NCBI GenBank assembly: GCA_905221605.1 | Contig: CAJNDS010002319.1 | Coordinates: forward strand, 67,501 to 131,500 | Source: Symbiodinium natans | Lineage: Eukaryota; Sar; Dinophyceae; Suessiales; Symbiodiniaceae | Reading direction: 5' to 3' | Length of the DNA stretch: 64,000 nucleotides | Translations under genes and position numbers: made by a program | The notes under the pieces: model-generated | The model's database searches: none | Told to the model about the DNA's origin: nothing | Seen by the model: the letters and a program-made list of their open reading frames with translations, nothing else | In this document: positions 32,926 through 43,922 of the stretch, piece by piece | Layout: each line of letters starts with the position of its first letter | Numbering within the stretch: position 1 is the stretch's first letter

Positions 32926-35044
32926 CTAAATCATAAGAGGACTTAGGTCTTCGGGTTTGGGGTTTTGAGGGTGTAGGATTTGAGGCTTTAGATTTTGAGG
33001 CTCTGGAAGGGTTGAAGGTTTGAGAGTTAAAATCGCGTGGGGCTTTCTACTCAGCCGTTGTTAGCTGCTAGTCGCAGTGCAGTCGCGCTGAACCGCCCAA
33101 ATGCTCACGAATCCTCTTGGGATTTTCTCCCCGAATAGTGTAGTTCCCCGTCTTTTCCTCTCTCGCTTAATTAAGTTCCGCATCCTCCTTTCGCAGAGCT
33201 TGGCCTTGAGATCGTGGTGGACATCGGTTCGAGGCTCGTGTGGCTGGCAAGTAACCGGTAAAAATAGAAAGCCCTCAAATCCCAAAGCCACCAAACCACC
33301 CTAAACCTCTCAGCCCCTAACCCCACATCCCATATCCAGGAGGACCCGACAGCGCCGAATCCTACAAGGTCTGGAAGCCCCTAAACTAAGCACCAACCCC
33401 TAAGCCTCTAAAACCCCTGCCAGCCTGGGCTGTTAGGCCTTATAATTCCCCTAACCCAACCCTATAAAGGGCCTTTTTAAGGGGTTATAGGGTATAATAG
33501 CACATGCAGGTAACTCCCATCCTCTAGACCCAAAAGCAACCGAGGAAGAAAAAGGGATACAAAGGAAAAAAGGGCACCTAAACCCTGAGACAGGAATGAG
33601 TGAGGAACTACTCTGGGTCCTAGCCCTAAACCCTAAACCCTAAACCCTAAATCCTAAACCCTAAACCCTGAACCCTAAACCTTATAAGCCCTAAACCCTA
33701 AACCACCCTGACCCTGAACCCCAAACCTGCTAAACCCTAAACCGCAGTAAACCCCCTGAAGCCCCTAACCACCCTCCTCTGACAAGGCGCCGGTTGAAGT
33801 TGATTGAAGACTCCCATGAGCCAGCCCACAAGGCCAAGGCGCCTTGAGGGTGTTAGGTGGTTTTGGGTGGTTTCTCGTTTTCTTTGTCTTTTTGGAGTTT
33901 TAGGGGTTCAGGGGTTTTAGGGGTTGAAGGGGTTTTCGGTGGTTTTAGGGTTTTAGGGGGGAGTTTTAGGTGGCTCTTTTTTTCGTCTGCCATCTGCTAT
34001 AGCAAACATTCTGCAAATGAGAAGATGTGGTTTTGGGTGGTTTCAGGGGCGCTTTCGGGGCTTTAAAGGGGTTTAGGGTTTAAGGGTTTCGCGTTTATGG
34101 TTTCGGTTTTAGGGTTTTGGGGTTTGAGGGGTTTTAGGGTTGCGGGTTTTAGGGTTTAAGGGGTTCATTGGTTTTAGGGTTCTATTGGTTTTGGGGTTTT
34201 ATGGTTTTAGGGTTTCGGGTTTTAGGGTGTAAGGGTTTGATTGGCTTTAGGGCTTTGTTGGATTTAGGGTTTTAAGGGTTTAGGGGTTTTAGGGGGTTAG
34301 GGGTTTTAGGGTTTTAGGGGTAGGGTTTTGGGGTTTTGGGGTTTCAGGGGTTATAGAGTTTTTTAGGTTTTAGGGTTTTAGGGTTTAATTCGGGGTTTGT
34401 GGGGTTTTAGGGGTTTAAGGGTTGGGGGGTTTAGCAGCTTAGGGTTTTAGGGTTTGATTAGGGGTTTTAGGCTTTCGGGGGTTTTAGGGTTTTAGGGGCT
34501 TTAGGCTTTTGGGGGGTTTTAGGGTTTTAGGGGCTTTAGGGGTTTTAGGTTTAGGGGTTGTAGGGCTTTAGGGTTTTTGGGTTTGATTCGAGGTTTTAGA
34601 GAGCTTCCGGTTCCAGGGTTTTCCCACGCCAGGTGATCCAGGATGTGGTTTGGGCGGCTTAGGGATTCATGGCACATGGGGGTTTCGGGGGTTTAGGGAT
34701 TTAAGGTTTACAGGGCGAGTTCTCTCTCGGGTTGAGTTTTTGTTGGAGTTTAGGGTTTAGCGCCGGGGTGTCTAAGGGGCTGATCTAGAAGCTTTTTGGG
34801 TCTTTCTTCTTCAGCAAAAAGGGAGGCGGGGGGGGCTTTGTAGGGGGTTTGCGGGCCAGGATTCCGAACCAAGCCCTAATTAACTAGCCCTTGAGGCTCT
34901 CCTTGGCAGCCTTTTGGGGGTTTAGGGTTTAGGGTTTAGGGTTTAGGGTTTAGGGTTTAGGGTTTAGGGTTCAGGGTTTAGGGTTTTGCTGGGATGTTGC
35001 GTCGAAGCCACCCTCAGCACGCTTTTGGGCTTCCTGCGCGCGGG

Positions 35045-35167
35045 TCAGCTTTGGAACGCAACGGTCGTAGGTAGTTCGTTTTTCTGCTGCCAAGTCTTGA
35101 CTTTGGCCTTCATGTTGCCCAAGGTCCTGTCCTCTTCAACGGCCAAAGGGACGAACTGCACCTTTGC
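35045..35167 (-). CDS. Unassigned coding-like terminal exon
   Basis: Forty codons plus stop on the minus strand, including LGNMKAKVKTWQQKNELP, after an AG|G acceptor (GTTTCTCCTGAG). The protein is charged and helical in look. It lies 65 bp from the coding-like island at 35.3 kb and probably belongs with it, although the phases do not join with the simplest splice choice. Confidence 0.42.
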   Translation of the reverse strand, partial: AKVQFVPLAVEEDRTLGNMKAKVKTWQQKNELPTTVAFQS

Positions 35168-35232
35168 CTCAGGAGAAACATGACTTAAGACTTCTCCTCC
35201 TGCTCCAAGGCATCACGAGCCAGGCCGGCTAC

Positions 35233-35321
35233 CTGTCGCTTCGCGCACATACTTCGCGATAGCTTCGGCCTCGGAACACCCATCGTTCACCATGTAGTCC
35301 AGAATCTTCACTTTGGGTTTT
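35233..35321 (-). CDS. Unassigned coding-like exon
   Basis: Minus-strand island reading KVKILDYMVNDGCSEAEA and then IAKYVREA, with GC-rich third positions and a strong GT donor (GCGACAG before GTAGCC). The acceptor is CCACTACAAG then A. The frame continues to a stop at about 35216 if unspliced. It lies within the span of the transporter gene but has no ABC motif, so it may be a nested gene or a fragment of a mobile element. I do not recognise the family. Confidence 0.42.
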
Positions 35322-37053
35322 CTTGTAGTGGCCAGACATAGTGAGTAAGAAGCCGCGGTTGAGTGCTTACGGTTTAGGGTAAATATGTTGCAGGGTCTCA
35401 GGTGCTGCGCTGAAACTCAACCATAAGAAACACTAAGCCCTATAACCGCACAACCCTAAATCCTAAGCCGCAAGCCCCATAGGTCCTAAGCCCTGGAGGT
35501 GTAGATGTGTCTCGTGACACGGTGCAGGTTCTGGTGGCGGGCATATATGACCCACTGCAAGCCCTCAGCCCAGACGCTTCACCGAAGAGGCCCAAAGTTC
35601 TTAACTTCAAAACCCTAAACCCCAAAACTACAAGCAAGCCACACCCCATAGACCAGAAACCCGCCACCATAAACAATAAACCGTAAGCCCTAGACCATAA
35701 ACCCTTAGCCGTAAACCCTGAACCGCAAGCCCTAGACCATAATCACTAAACACTCACAACCGGGATCGGGCGAGAATGCCAAGCCCTGCACAAGCCAATC
35801 CAGAACTGAACTGACCTGGGAGTTGATTGACATTCGTGCTGGGGGGGGGGGGGGGGGGGGTTTAGGGGGGTTTAGGGTTTAGGGTTTAGGGTTTAGGGTT
35901 TAGGGTTTAGGGTTTAGGGGGTTTAGGGTTTAGGGTTTAGGGTTTAGGGTTTAGGGTTTAGGGTTTAGGGTTTAGGGTTTAGGGTTTAGGGTTTAGGGTT
36001 TAGGGTTCAGGGTTCAGGGTTTCAGGGGGTTTAGGGTTTAGGGTTTAGGGTTTAGGGTTTAGGGTTTAGGGTTTAGGGTTTAGGGTTTAGGGTTTAGGGT
36101 TTAGGGTTTAGGGTTTAGGGTGTAGGGTTTAGGGTTTAAGGGGGGACCTTGTGGCACTTTGGGGGATTGTGGGTTCGGGGTGGTTTGGGTTTTTGGGATG
36201 CCCGAAACCTTAAACCCCAAACCTTAAACCCCAAGCCCTAAACCTGAAAGGATTTCGTGGCCTTCCTTGCAATTTAAGCTCAGGTCTGCATACCGGCTCT
36301 TAGCGCAAAACTAGGGCGCTAGAGGTACCCTTTCCGGGGCGAATCTTCAGGGTGCCCTCGAGTCATAACTAAGATGCTTTCGCCGAGACCCCAGAAAGGC
36401 GACGATTTCTGCCCCAAACCCTAAACCTGAACCCTTAACCCTAAACCCTAAACACTGAAACCCTTAACCCTGAACCCTATGAACCCTGTGAACCCTATGA
36501 ACCTTCTGAACCCTCACCCGTATAAACCCTAAACAGCCCAGAATCCCCTAAACCCTAAACCCTAAACCCTAAACCCTAAACCCCTTAAGCCACCGAGTCG
36601 AACCCTGGCTTCTCCCTTCTTCCCTACGCTACGGGGAGTGATGGTTGGGGCTGAGGGTTTGTGTAGAGGTCAGGGTTTGGGGTTTAGTGTTTGTAGGGTT
36701 TAGGGCGAGGTCAGGGTTTGGGGTTTAGGGTTCAGAGCCAGAGGTCAGGGTTTGGGGTCTCGGGTTTGGGTAGGGCTAGCGGTCAAGATTTGGGGCTTAT
36801 AAGGCTGGGGGCTTTGGGCTTAGAGGTCAGGGTTTGGAGCTTATAGGGTTTTGGGTCAGGGGTTCTAGAGGTCAGGATGAGAAGGGTTTGGCGTCAAGTG
36901 CAGAACAGAACACACCGTCCTGCCAATGAACCAGCGATGCCCCCGCCCCAAACAGCTGGGTCCAGCCTAGTCCTGCGGATTTACACATGCTAGATGGGCT
37001 TGACTTTAACACCCAAAGCCGTGCACCCCCCCCTAACCCTGAACCCTGAACCC

Positions 37054-37176
37054 TTACTTATAACCCAATCATAACCCTGTTAGGGTACTTAAGGGGCCTG
37101 TATGTGGGTTGTAACTACACTTACAATGGGTTCCCCTAAGCCCTAAGCCCTAAACCCTAAACTCTGAACCTCCAAG
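37054..37176. mobile_element. Family M5 copy interrupted by CCCTAAA
   Basis: Interior (AACCCAATCATAACC ... GGGTTCC) and right end CTCTGAACCTCCAAGTA match the 30.8 kb copy, but four to five CCCTAAG/CCCTAAA units separate them. The left end is truncated. Confidence 0.72.
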
Positions 37177-37984
37177 TAAGCCCTGAACCTAAACCAACTG
37201 CTCACATCAGGACCCGGCCGGATGGTGAAGAAGGCCCGCTGGAACTCCTGGAAAACGAGGCCCACCCCCACAACTCCATGAAGAGTTTAGGGAAGAGGAT
37301 TTATGAGGTTTAGGGATTAGGGATTAGGGATTAGGGGTTAGGGTTTAGGGTTCAGCATATCAAGTTCGAGCATTTGCTAGGCCAGCAGTGTGTGTAGGCA
37401 ACGGAACAAACCCACCCGCCCAAAGAATCCCATAACATTATGAAAATAAATTTGCTAATTTCTTCTTCGCGCTGAACTATACAATGATTCAGGGGATCTT
37501 CCTGGGTTGTGCATAGGGGTTGGAGTAGCTGCATGACCCTAAACCCTAAACCTTATATGAGCGACGGACAAAATCACGTTACACAGTGCGAGGTCGCGGA
37601 ATACGTGGGGCCCATATCGCTTTACATACTATGGGACTCCGGATACATGTGTCTGAACGTGCCAACTAATGTTATCGCTTTAGGTGGGGCCCATATCGCT
37701 TTTCATGGTTTAACAACTCGTGTCCACCGTAGTACTGGCTTAGACAAACATAATTTAGGCAGGCGCTCATATAAACACTCAACCCTCAACCCTCAACCCT
37801 AAACCCTCAACCCGAAACCCACAGGGTTCGGGCCGGACCCCCCCATTCTCCTGAGCCCTGCAAACCCTACAGCCTGATGAAAAGTTCAGAAGCGAGCAGC
37901 TTGCTCTGGACACCCGTCAGAACCTCAATCCCTGTCGGGTGCTCCCCAAACAACAAGAACCCTAAAGGTCCCAAGCAACCCAAT

Positions 37985-38873
37985 CAACCCTAATGATCTC
38001 ACGTACGCTAAACCCTAAACCCTAAACCCTAAACCCTAATCCCTAAACCCTAAACCCTAATCCCTACCCTAAGCCCTGACGACCTCCAGGTTCAGGAGGC
38101 ACCGGCTGAGGACCTCTGGACGGATGTGCGGGAATCAAGGGCTTTAGGGACGAAATAGGGAGCAAATCCCAGAATAACCTGGGAACAGAAGCAAGGGCAA
38201 ATACCCTAAACCCTATAAACCCTACAAACCCTACAAACCCCATAAACCCCATAAACCCTATAAACCCTATAAACCCTCTAAACCCTCTAAACCCTCTAAA
38301 CCCTCTAAACCCTCTAAACCCTCTAAACCCTCTAAACCCTCTAAACCCTCTAAACCCTATAAACCCTATAAACCCTATAAACCCTAAATCCTTTTTTGTT
38401 TAAGGGGTCCTACTGAAATTCAGGATGTGGGAGCCAACGTCAGTCATTGGCCGTTCGTGGGGGTCTCCATGACAGCTTGCAGCTATTCCTTAGAGCCATA
38501 TAGAGTACCCAAGAAAGGCCCATAATTTCGATCCAGCTGTGGAAGTCTGGTCAGGAGGGGGTGGGGGTCTCTGCAGTGTAAGGTCTGAGGGTTGACTCCC
38601 AAATCTTGAAACCCTAAACCCTAAACCCTAAACCCTAAACCCTAAACCCTAAACCCTAAACCCTAAACCCTAAACCCTAAACCCTTAGGCCGCAGCTCTT
38701 CGGGTTTCAGGTCGGGTCCCCTTCCGGATTTCCTTCAGCCCACCACACAAATAATATTCGATGAGAAGCAGAAATCCGGACTAAAGGAAGCCATTAGGGG
38801 GGGTTTAGGGTTTAGGGTTTAGGGTTTAGGGTTTAGGGTTTAGGGTTTAGGGTTTAGGGTTTAGGGTTTAGGG
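37985..38873. repeat. CCCTAAA arrays and a 9-mer CCCTATAAA/CCCTCTAAA tract
   Basis: 7-mer CCCTAAA at 37985-38072 and 38609-38690, TTTAGGG at 38799-38873. From 38203 to 38390 the unit is 9 bp: CCCTATAAA and CCCCATAAA first, then a uniform run of CCCTCTAAA, then CCCTATAAA again. Confidence 0.92.
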
Positions 38874-39088
38874 TGGAAGCCACTAGGGGGCGTAGCCATG
38901 TTATAAGATGGGAGGGGGCTTCAAGGGGCGTCTGTAACCCAAGGTTCCCGAATACTCCCCCTCTCCCGTAAGGACCCTGGAATTATGGGCTCCAGGATAC
39001 TTAGCCCCGAAAGTTTGGCCGGTCGAGCCTGCTCTTTGGCAGAGAAGGCACGGATAGTGACACCTGCCACTTTGGAAGAATGATGCTT

Positions 39089-39203
39089 TCATGGTAGGCC
39101 AGTAACCATATTATGATAAGGGTACCCTTTTTGGGGTTCTAGCAACTTTATAAGCTAACCTTGAACCAAAGGAAAGGGACAAGGGCACCACTGGCCAACC
39201 AAG
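39089..39203. mobile_element. Foldback element, family M4
   Basis: Ends TGGTAGGCCAGTAACC and CCACTGGCCAACCA; shares the interior CATATTATGA(T/C)AAGGGTAC with the 11.6 kb copy. Confidence 0.78.
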
Positions 39204-39376
39204 CTTTTCACGAACACGTCGCAGGCGTTCGTGGTTTCTAAGTGTCAGTGCCACTGGTCAGTGGCACGAGAGTTGCACAAACACGGCCCAGTAACGAGAT
39301 TCTACTAGGCAGGCAACACCGGGAAAACAAAAAAAAAACAACCTAAACCCTAAACCCTAAACCCCAAACCCAAAAC

Positions 39377-39441
39377 CCGCACTCAACATCAAACGCACGG
39401 ACCACAATCCAACTGCGAAATCCGAGAGAGTCCCCAGGTTC
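39377..39441 (-). CDS. ABCC transporter exon: V-RAF motif of TMD2
   Basis: Reads DSLGFRSWIVVRAFDVE. This fits the E/D-S-L-x-G-x-x-x-I-R-A-F-x-x-E segment of the second cytoplasmic loop of ABC exporters. Acceptor GGCCAGGCAG then G; donor GT of a repeat-like GTTTTGGG. CCCTAAA array to the left, TTTAGGG array to the right. At least one exon between this and the 32.5 kb exon was not identified. Confidence 0.5.
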
Positions 39442-39565
39442 CTGCCTGGCCCCTTTGTTTAGGGTTTAGGGTTTAGGGTTTAGGGTTTAGGGTTTAGGGT
39501 TTAGGGTTTAGTTCACGTAACGAACCCAACGGCCTAGTTTTCAATTTCGGGTACTGGAGGCGCCA

Positions 39566-39722
39566 GAATAATTAGAAATGGGTTTTGGGGGTTCTTCTAG
39601 TACATTAATAACGGGAACCATAAGGGAATGCTCTTAGACATGATTCCGCCCCCTATGACACAGCATACTTATAACGGGAACCATAAGGGAATACTATGAG
39701 AAATTATATTATTCCGACCCCT
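39566..39722. mobile_element. Family M7 repeat (AGAATAATTAGAAATGGG)
   Basis: Left end CAGAATAATTAGAAATGGGTTTT; internal doubled AACGGGAACCATAAGGGAAT; right end TATTATTCCGACCCC. Related sequences at 4404-4455, 25430-25490, 44347-44432 and 59652-59775. Confidence 0.65.
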
Positions 39723-39903
39723 AAACCCTAAACCCTAAACCCTAAACCCTAAACCCTAAACCCTAAACCCTAAACCCTAAACCCTAAACCCTAAACCCCC
39801 CTATGTTAGGGTAAGATGCGGGTGCTATAGGTGTCCTGCAAAATATGGGGGGGGGGGGGGGGGATTCAGGCCGTGCTCTGAGCGACTCCAAGGCTTTCTG
39901 CGC

Positions 39904-40130
39904 CCTAAACCCTAAACCCTAAACCCTAAACCCTAAACCCTAAACCCTAAACCCTAAACCCTAAACCCTAAACCCTAAACCCTAAACCCTAAACCCTAAA
40001 CCCCGTACCAGAGAGCGCGTTGTGCTCTGGTACGGGGTTTAGGGTTTAGGGTTTAGGGCTTAGGGTTTAGGGTTTGGGTTTAAGGTTTAGGGTTTAGGGT
40101 TTAGGGTTTAGGGTTTAGGGTTTAGGGTTT
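39904..40130. repeat. Inverted telomere-like arrays joined by a perfect palindrome
   Basis: Fourteen CCCTAAA units run into CCCCGTACCAGAG (40001-40013), an 11-base loop, its exact complement CTCTGGTACGGGG (40025-40037), and then TTTAGGG units. The whole can fold into one hairpin with a stem near 100 bp. Confidence 0.93.
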
Positions 40131-40265
40131 GGGGCTTGGGGCTTGGGGCTTGGGGCTTGGGGCTTGGGGCTGGGGCTTGGGGCTTGGGGCTTGGGGCTTG
40201 GGGCTTGGGGCTTGGGGCTTGGGGCTTGGGGCTTGGGGCTTGGGGCTTGGGGCTTGGGGCTTGGG
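40128..40265 (+). repeat. GGGGCTT 7-mer array
   Basis: About 19 tandem copies of GGGGCTT directly following the TTTAGGG array, with one unit shortened to GGGGCT. Open frames across it (GLGAW repeats) are artefacts of the repeat. Confidence 0.93.
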
Positions 40266-40685
40266 GTTTAGGGTGTCGGGTTTGAGGATAAGGCTTTCTG
40301 GGAAACACTCTTCCCAAGCAGCTCTTAAGCGTTTGACAGGAGACATGAGGAAGTCTCCTCACCGCATAGGTTTGGTTAACCTACACTACACCTTACACCA
40401 CCTGCACCCAAGAGCAATCCGATCTTTACTAGCGCACCTCCTGTGATGGCGTCAGTCATCTCTTGGTAGACTTCCGACCTAACAAAAGAGCTTCTTGAGC
40501 TTTCACAGGGTCGAGGGTGCAGCGTTTTGGGCCCAGGGCTCCGGCGCTTTCAGCATTTAGGGTTCGGGGTTTGGGGCATTTAGAAGTATGTGATCGCCAT
40601 CTTGCGTTGTTTGCGTTTTCTGACAGGGCGATTCTGGGAGCATTTCGCTCCTGCCAACAGGGTCGTTGAGAAAAGAGAATCCTAC

Positions 40686-41935
40686 AGGGTTTAGGGTTTA
40701 GGGTTTAGGGTTTAGGGTTTGGGGCTTAGGATTTACAGCTCTCCTTGAGCACCTCAAGCTAAAGCTAGATAACCACTTGATGCATGCGCGATCCCAATCC
40801 TCAACCTGTTTCGTGGGGCCTCCCTATGAGACCCGGAACGTCGAAGATCCGAAGTTCCACACGCTATTTTGAGGGTTTAGGGTTTAGGGTTTAGGGTTTA
40901 GGGTTTAGGGTTTAGGGTTTAGGGTTTAGGGTTTGCGACACTCGTGCACCGGATCGGTTGGGCTTGACGGGAATGAGCCCCTCGAACTGTCGGACGTTGA
41001 GGTGCATCCGGTTCCTGGGATCTTCTCCTGCAAACTGTCAACTACAGGGTGGGGCCCCCTAGTTATAAGTAGAGTTATAAGAGCCCTTACTTGGGTTATA
41101 AGGATCCTAAACTAGGTTATAAGTCCCTTAACTACAGTTAGTATAGTAAGGGGGCCCCTCCTTGTAAACCCGAAACCCCAAACCCAAACCGTAAACCCAA
41201 GAACCGGGAATTCACACTTGGGCGGGCTTTTCTCCTAGTCGCGAACAGCCCGAAACCTAAACCCGAAACAGCGACAGTAATCCTAACTTGCCAGTAACAC
41301 TAAACCCTAAACCTTAAACCCGAAACGCTAACCCTAAACCCTAAACCCTAAACCCGAAACCCTAAACCCTAAACCCGAAACCCGAAGCCATGCCAGCAAC
41401 CTCAGCACTCTAAGACCCATGCTGTGAGACCAGGTACAAGCCTCGGCGGGATCATTGCAGCCTTTCCCTCCTCTGGTTTAGGGTTGAGGGTTTAGGGTTT
41501 AGGGTTTAGGGTCTTATCTGGGTCCGGCTCCTAAAACTCTCTGAATGTTTGGGTTTAGGGTTGAGGGTTTTGGTTTCAGGGATAGTCCAGAAGATGATCC
41601 TCTTACACCCAAATAAGGGAAAATGCAACGTCTCTTAAGGTCTTAATTAAGGGGCTACCTAGTCATTCATGTTCATTCAGCAACATACGCTCCCGTGCCG
41701 CTGGCATGCACGCTCCTGAGGCTCACCGAGTTTACCGACCGCCGGTCACTAACGTTCTGTAACTCACTGAATCCTGTCCATGCGCAACCCTAAACCCTGA
41801 ACCCTAAAACGATAAACCTAAACCCTAAACCCTAAACCCTGAACCCTGAACCCTGAACCCTAAGCCCTAAACCCTGAACCCTGCACCCTGAACCCCACCC
41901 CAAACCCCAAACCCCAAACCCCAAACCCCATGGCA
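40686..41935. repeat. Telomere-like arrays
   Basis: TTTAGGG at 40686-40725, 40873-40935 and 41477-41512; CCCTAAA and variants (CCCGAAA, CCCTGAA, CCCCAAA) at 41300-41395 and 41768-41935. Confidence 0.87.
41042..41166. mobile_element. Foldback element, family M2 (GGGGCCCCC ends)
   Basis: 125 bp, ends CTACAGGGTGGGGCCCCCTA and GGGGGCCCCTCCTTGTA, with ladder-like internal TTATAA repeats. Opposite orientation to the copies at 49.4 and 51.1 kb. Confidence 0.85.
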
Positions 41936-41952
41936 CAAGGCTTCCTGCTTGC

Positions 41953-42022
41953 GCTTGCCGCCAAGGGGCGCTGCAATTCCCGCACAGTATTTCGGTAGTA
42001 GCGTGCGAAATACTCCATCAGC
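41953..42022 (-). CDS. ABCC transporter exon: Y-YR-x-x-x-REL motif of TMD2
   Basis: Reads YYRNTVRELQRPLAAS, a close match to the conserved cytoplasmic YYR-x-T-x-REL-x-RL segment that links two TMD2 helices and contacts the ATPase domain. Acceptor AACCCAG then G, taken directly from the end of a CCCTAAA stretch. The end is placed at a GC dinucleotide; two such sites lie within 3 bases. Confidence 0.55.
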
Positions 42023-42698
42023 CTGGGTTTAGGGTTTAGGGTTTCGAGGTTTAGGGTTTTACTTCACTTGCCGGGAGTTCCGAAAGTCTTCAAAAACCCA
42101 GAAACCCTGAACCCAAACCCTCGACACCTCGAAATCCCGAAGCTTTGCAGCCCGGACCCCCCACGAAGCCAACAAAAGACAAAAGCCTCCAAAACCCGAG
42201 CGCACATCCTAAACTCCTATAAGCCCCCCCACCTTTTGTATAAAAGTTACACGGGTAACGCACTTTAAACAGCCTTGCCCCCTACTGTTGGAGGATCGGA
42301 AAACGTAGTAAGTAGGGACAAAATAGAGCTATGAGGACCCGCAGAGAGATCCTAGTTGGGATTCTCCTGCTGAATAACCCTCCTCAACCAAAGTTCTTTC
42401 GGTCTCCAAGGACGAGAGCTTGGGGTTGGGGTGTGGGGTGTTTGGGTCCTAAACCCTAAGCTCTAACTAAACCCTAAACCCTACACGCAAAACCCGAAGT
42501 CCTAAACCCGAAGTCCTACAGTAAAACCTACACCCTAAACCCTAAACCCTAAACCCTAAACCCCCCTTGAGCTCAGGCGCAAGATGATCACTGGCAGCAG
42601 CCAAATTGACATGGGGTTGGAGAAGGTCAGCACCTGGGGAACTTTTGTGATGCTTAAGTTTAGGGGAGTGGAGGGGGAGCAGAATAATTACGTAACAT

Positions 42699-42731
<33 letters not shown>

Positions 42732-42751
42732 TATATATATATATATATATG
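42699..42751 (+). repeat. Compound microsatellite (CA)n(GA)n(TA)n
   Basis: Three dinucleotide runs follow each other without interruption, each step changing one base. Confidence 0.95.
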
Positions 42752-43460
42752 ATTTTTCTCTTCATATTCCTATAGCAGTGCCCTGTGCCCTGCATTCCCT
42801 CCCTCCTTGCCCCGAAAGCACTGGGAGCAGAGTGGTGACAGCCTTGAAGAGCATATTCATCAGAACCCGGATCTAGGTCGCTGGGGTACACTTTGGGGTT
42901 TATTCAAAAACCTGCAGGCCGCTCTTCTCTTCGCGGCGTTCCCATATTCCCAAACAGGCATCTCCGATGGTGACAGGTTCGATGACAGAATCCCAGCTCA
43001 GACCAGAAGGCAAGATCCTGAGCCCCAATCCCACAATCACACCTCGTAAACCTTTGGCGAATCTTGCGGGAAAGAAGTGAAAGCAGTGAACACAGATCTT
43101 GGGGAACCCACACAAGCTGGAGCCCTAGACAGTAGTTGAGCGCGAAGCCCTCCCACCCGTATTATACCCTCCGCCCCCTGAATGATCACAGGTAGCCGGC
43201 TGCAGGGTGGTGGAACTTGCTTTTGTTGAGTGGGTCTTGTGTATACCCGGAACCCCTAAACTGGATACTCAGGTCTTTATGATGTCTACATGGTGCTTAT
43301 ACTACGGCTTGTAAACTTCCAGGTGTACACCCGGCTTGTCCCCTGCATCGATTGAGGGCAAACGTGGTCGCGGCGCCAGCGTGTGCCCCAGGAAGTACAA
43401 GACCGCTCCGATGATCACGCCTTGGAAGTTGTCCATGTCATAGGGTCGAGGGCTAAGAAA

Positions 43461-43566
43461 CTTGGTAGCCCAGCAAAATATATAAAGAAGGGTACCCTGT
43501 TTGGGGTAGGTTTCTGGGAACCTTAAACCCAACAAAGAGGGCAAAAAGGTACCACTGGGCTAAGAG
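43461..43566. mobile_element. Foldback element, family M4
   Basis: Left end CTTGGTAGCCCAG, right end CCACTGGGCTAAG; shorter interior. Confidence 0.72.
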
Positions 43567-43699
43567 AGGATGCATGTGAAGTAAGGTATATATATATATA
43601 TGTATTTATTTATTTCTTGCACCCCCAAAAGGACACCCGGTATATACACTCACCAAAAGTCAAAAGGAACCTTACAAAACACTCAACCAAGAACAGTAA

Positions 43700-43922
43700 T
43701 ATGGGGGTTTACGAAAATAAGGGACCCCGAATATCGATCCCCAAATAGTAGGATTCCCTTACAATAAGGACCCCAATACTTACTTCTCCAATAGCCAAGG
43801 GGAAAAAAGGTTAAACTTTATCATTCCTACTAAATAGGGAAACCCAAAAAGTTTAAAGTTCAGCTGTTGGAGAAGTAAGAATAAGGCACCCCCCCCCCCC
43901 CCTAATTTCGTAAACCCCCATA
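43700..43922. mobile_element. Nested foldback element, family M6
   Basis: Outer ends TATGGGGGTTTACGAAAATA and TTTCGTAAACCCCCATA. Inside, 43779-43887 is a second inverted repeat (ACTTCTCCAATAG ... CTGTTGGAGAAGT) related to the hairpin at 14017-14092. Confidence 0.8.

Larger units (their letters stand above)
33622..36590. repeat. Telomere-like arrays, including a decayed TTTTAGGG field
   Basis: CCCTAAA at 33622-33760 and 36420-36590; TTTAGGG at 34917-34985 and 35859-36140 (the longest near-perfect array, about 280 bp). Between 33840 and 34600 the sequence is a loose field of TTTTAGGG, TTTTGGGG and related words with no exact period. Confidence 0.88.
39340..39800. repeat. Telomere-like arrays
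   Basis: CCCTAAA at 39340-39376 and 39720-39800; TTTAGGG at 39457-39511. Confidence 0.9.

Noticed and set aside
40108-40446. Long frames rich in GLGAW or PKPQAPS
   Set aside because: Produced by the GGGGCTT array. The same holds for frames over TTTGGGG at 51.9-52.2 kb, CCCTATAAA at 58.3-58.8 kb and the GA-rich tract at 46.0 kb.
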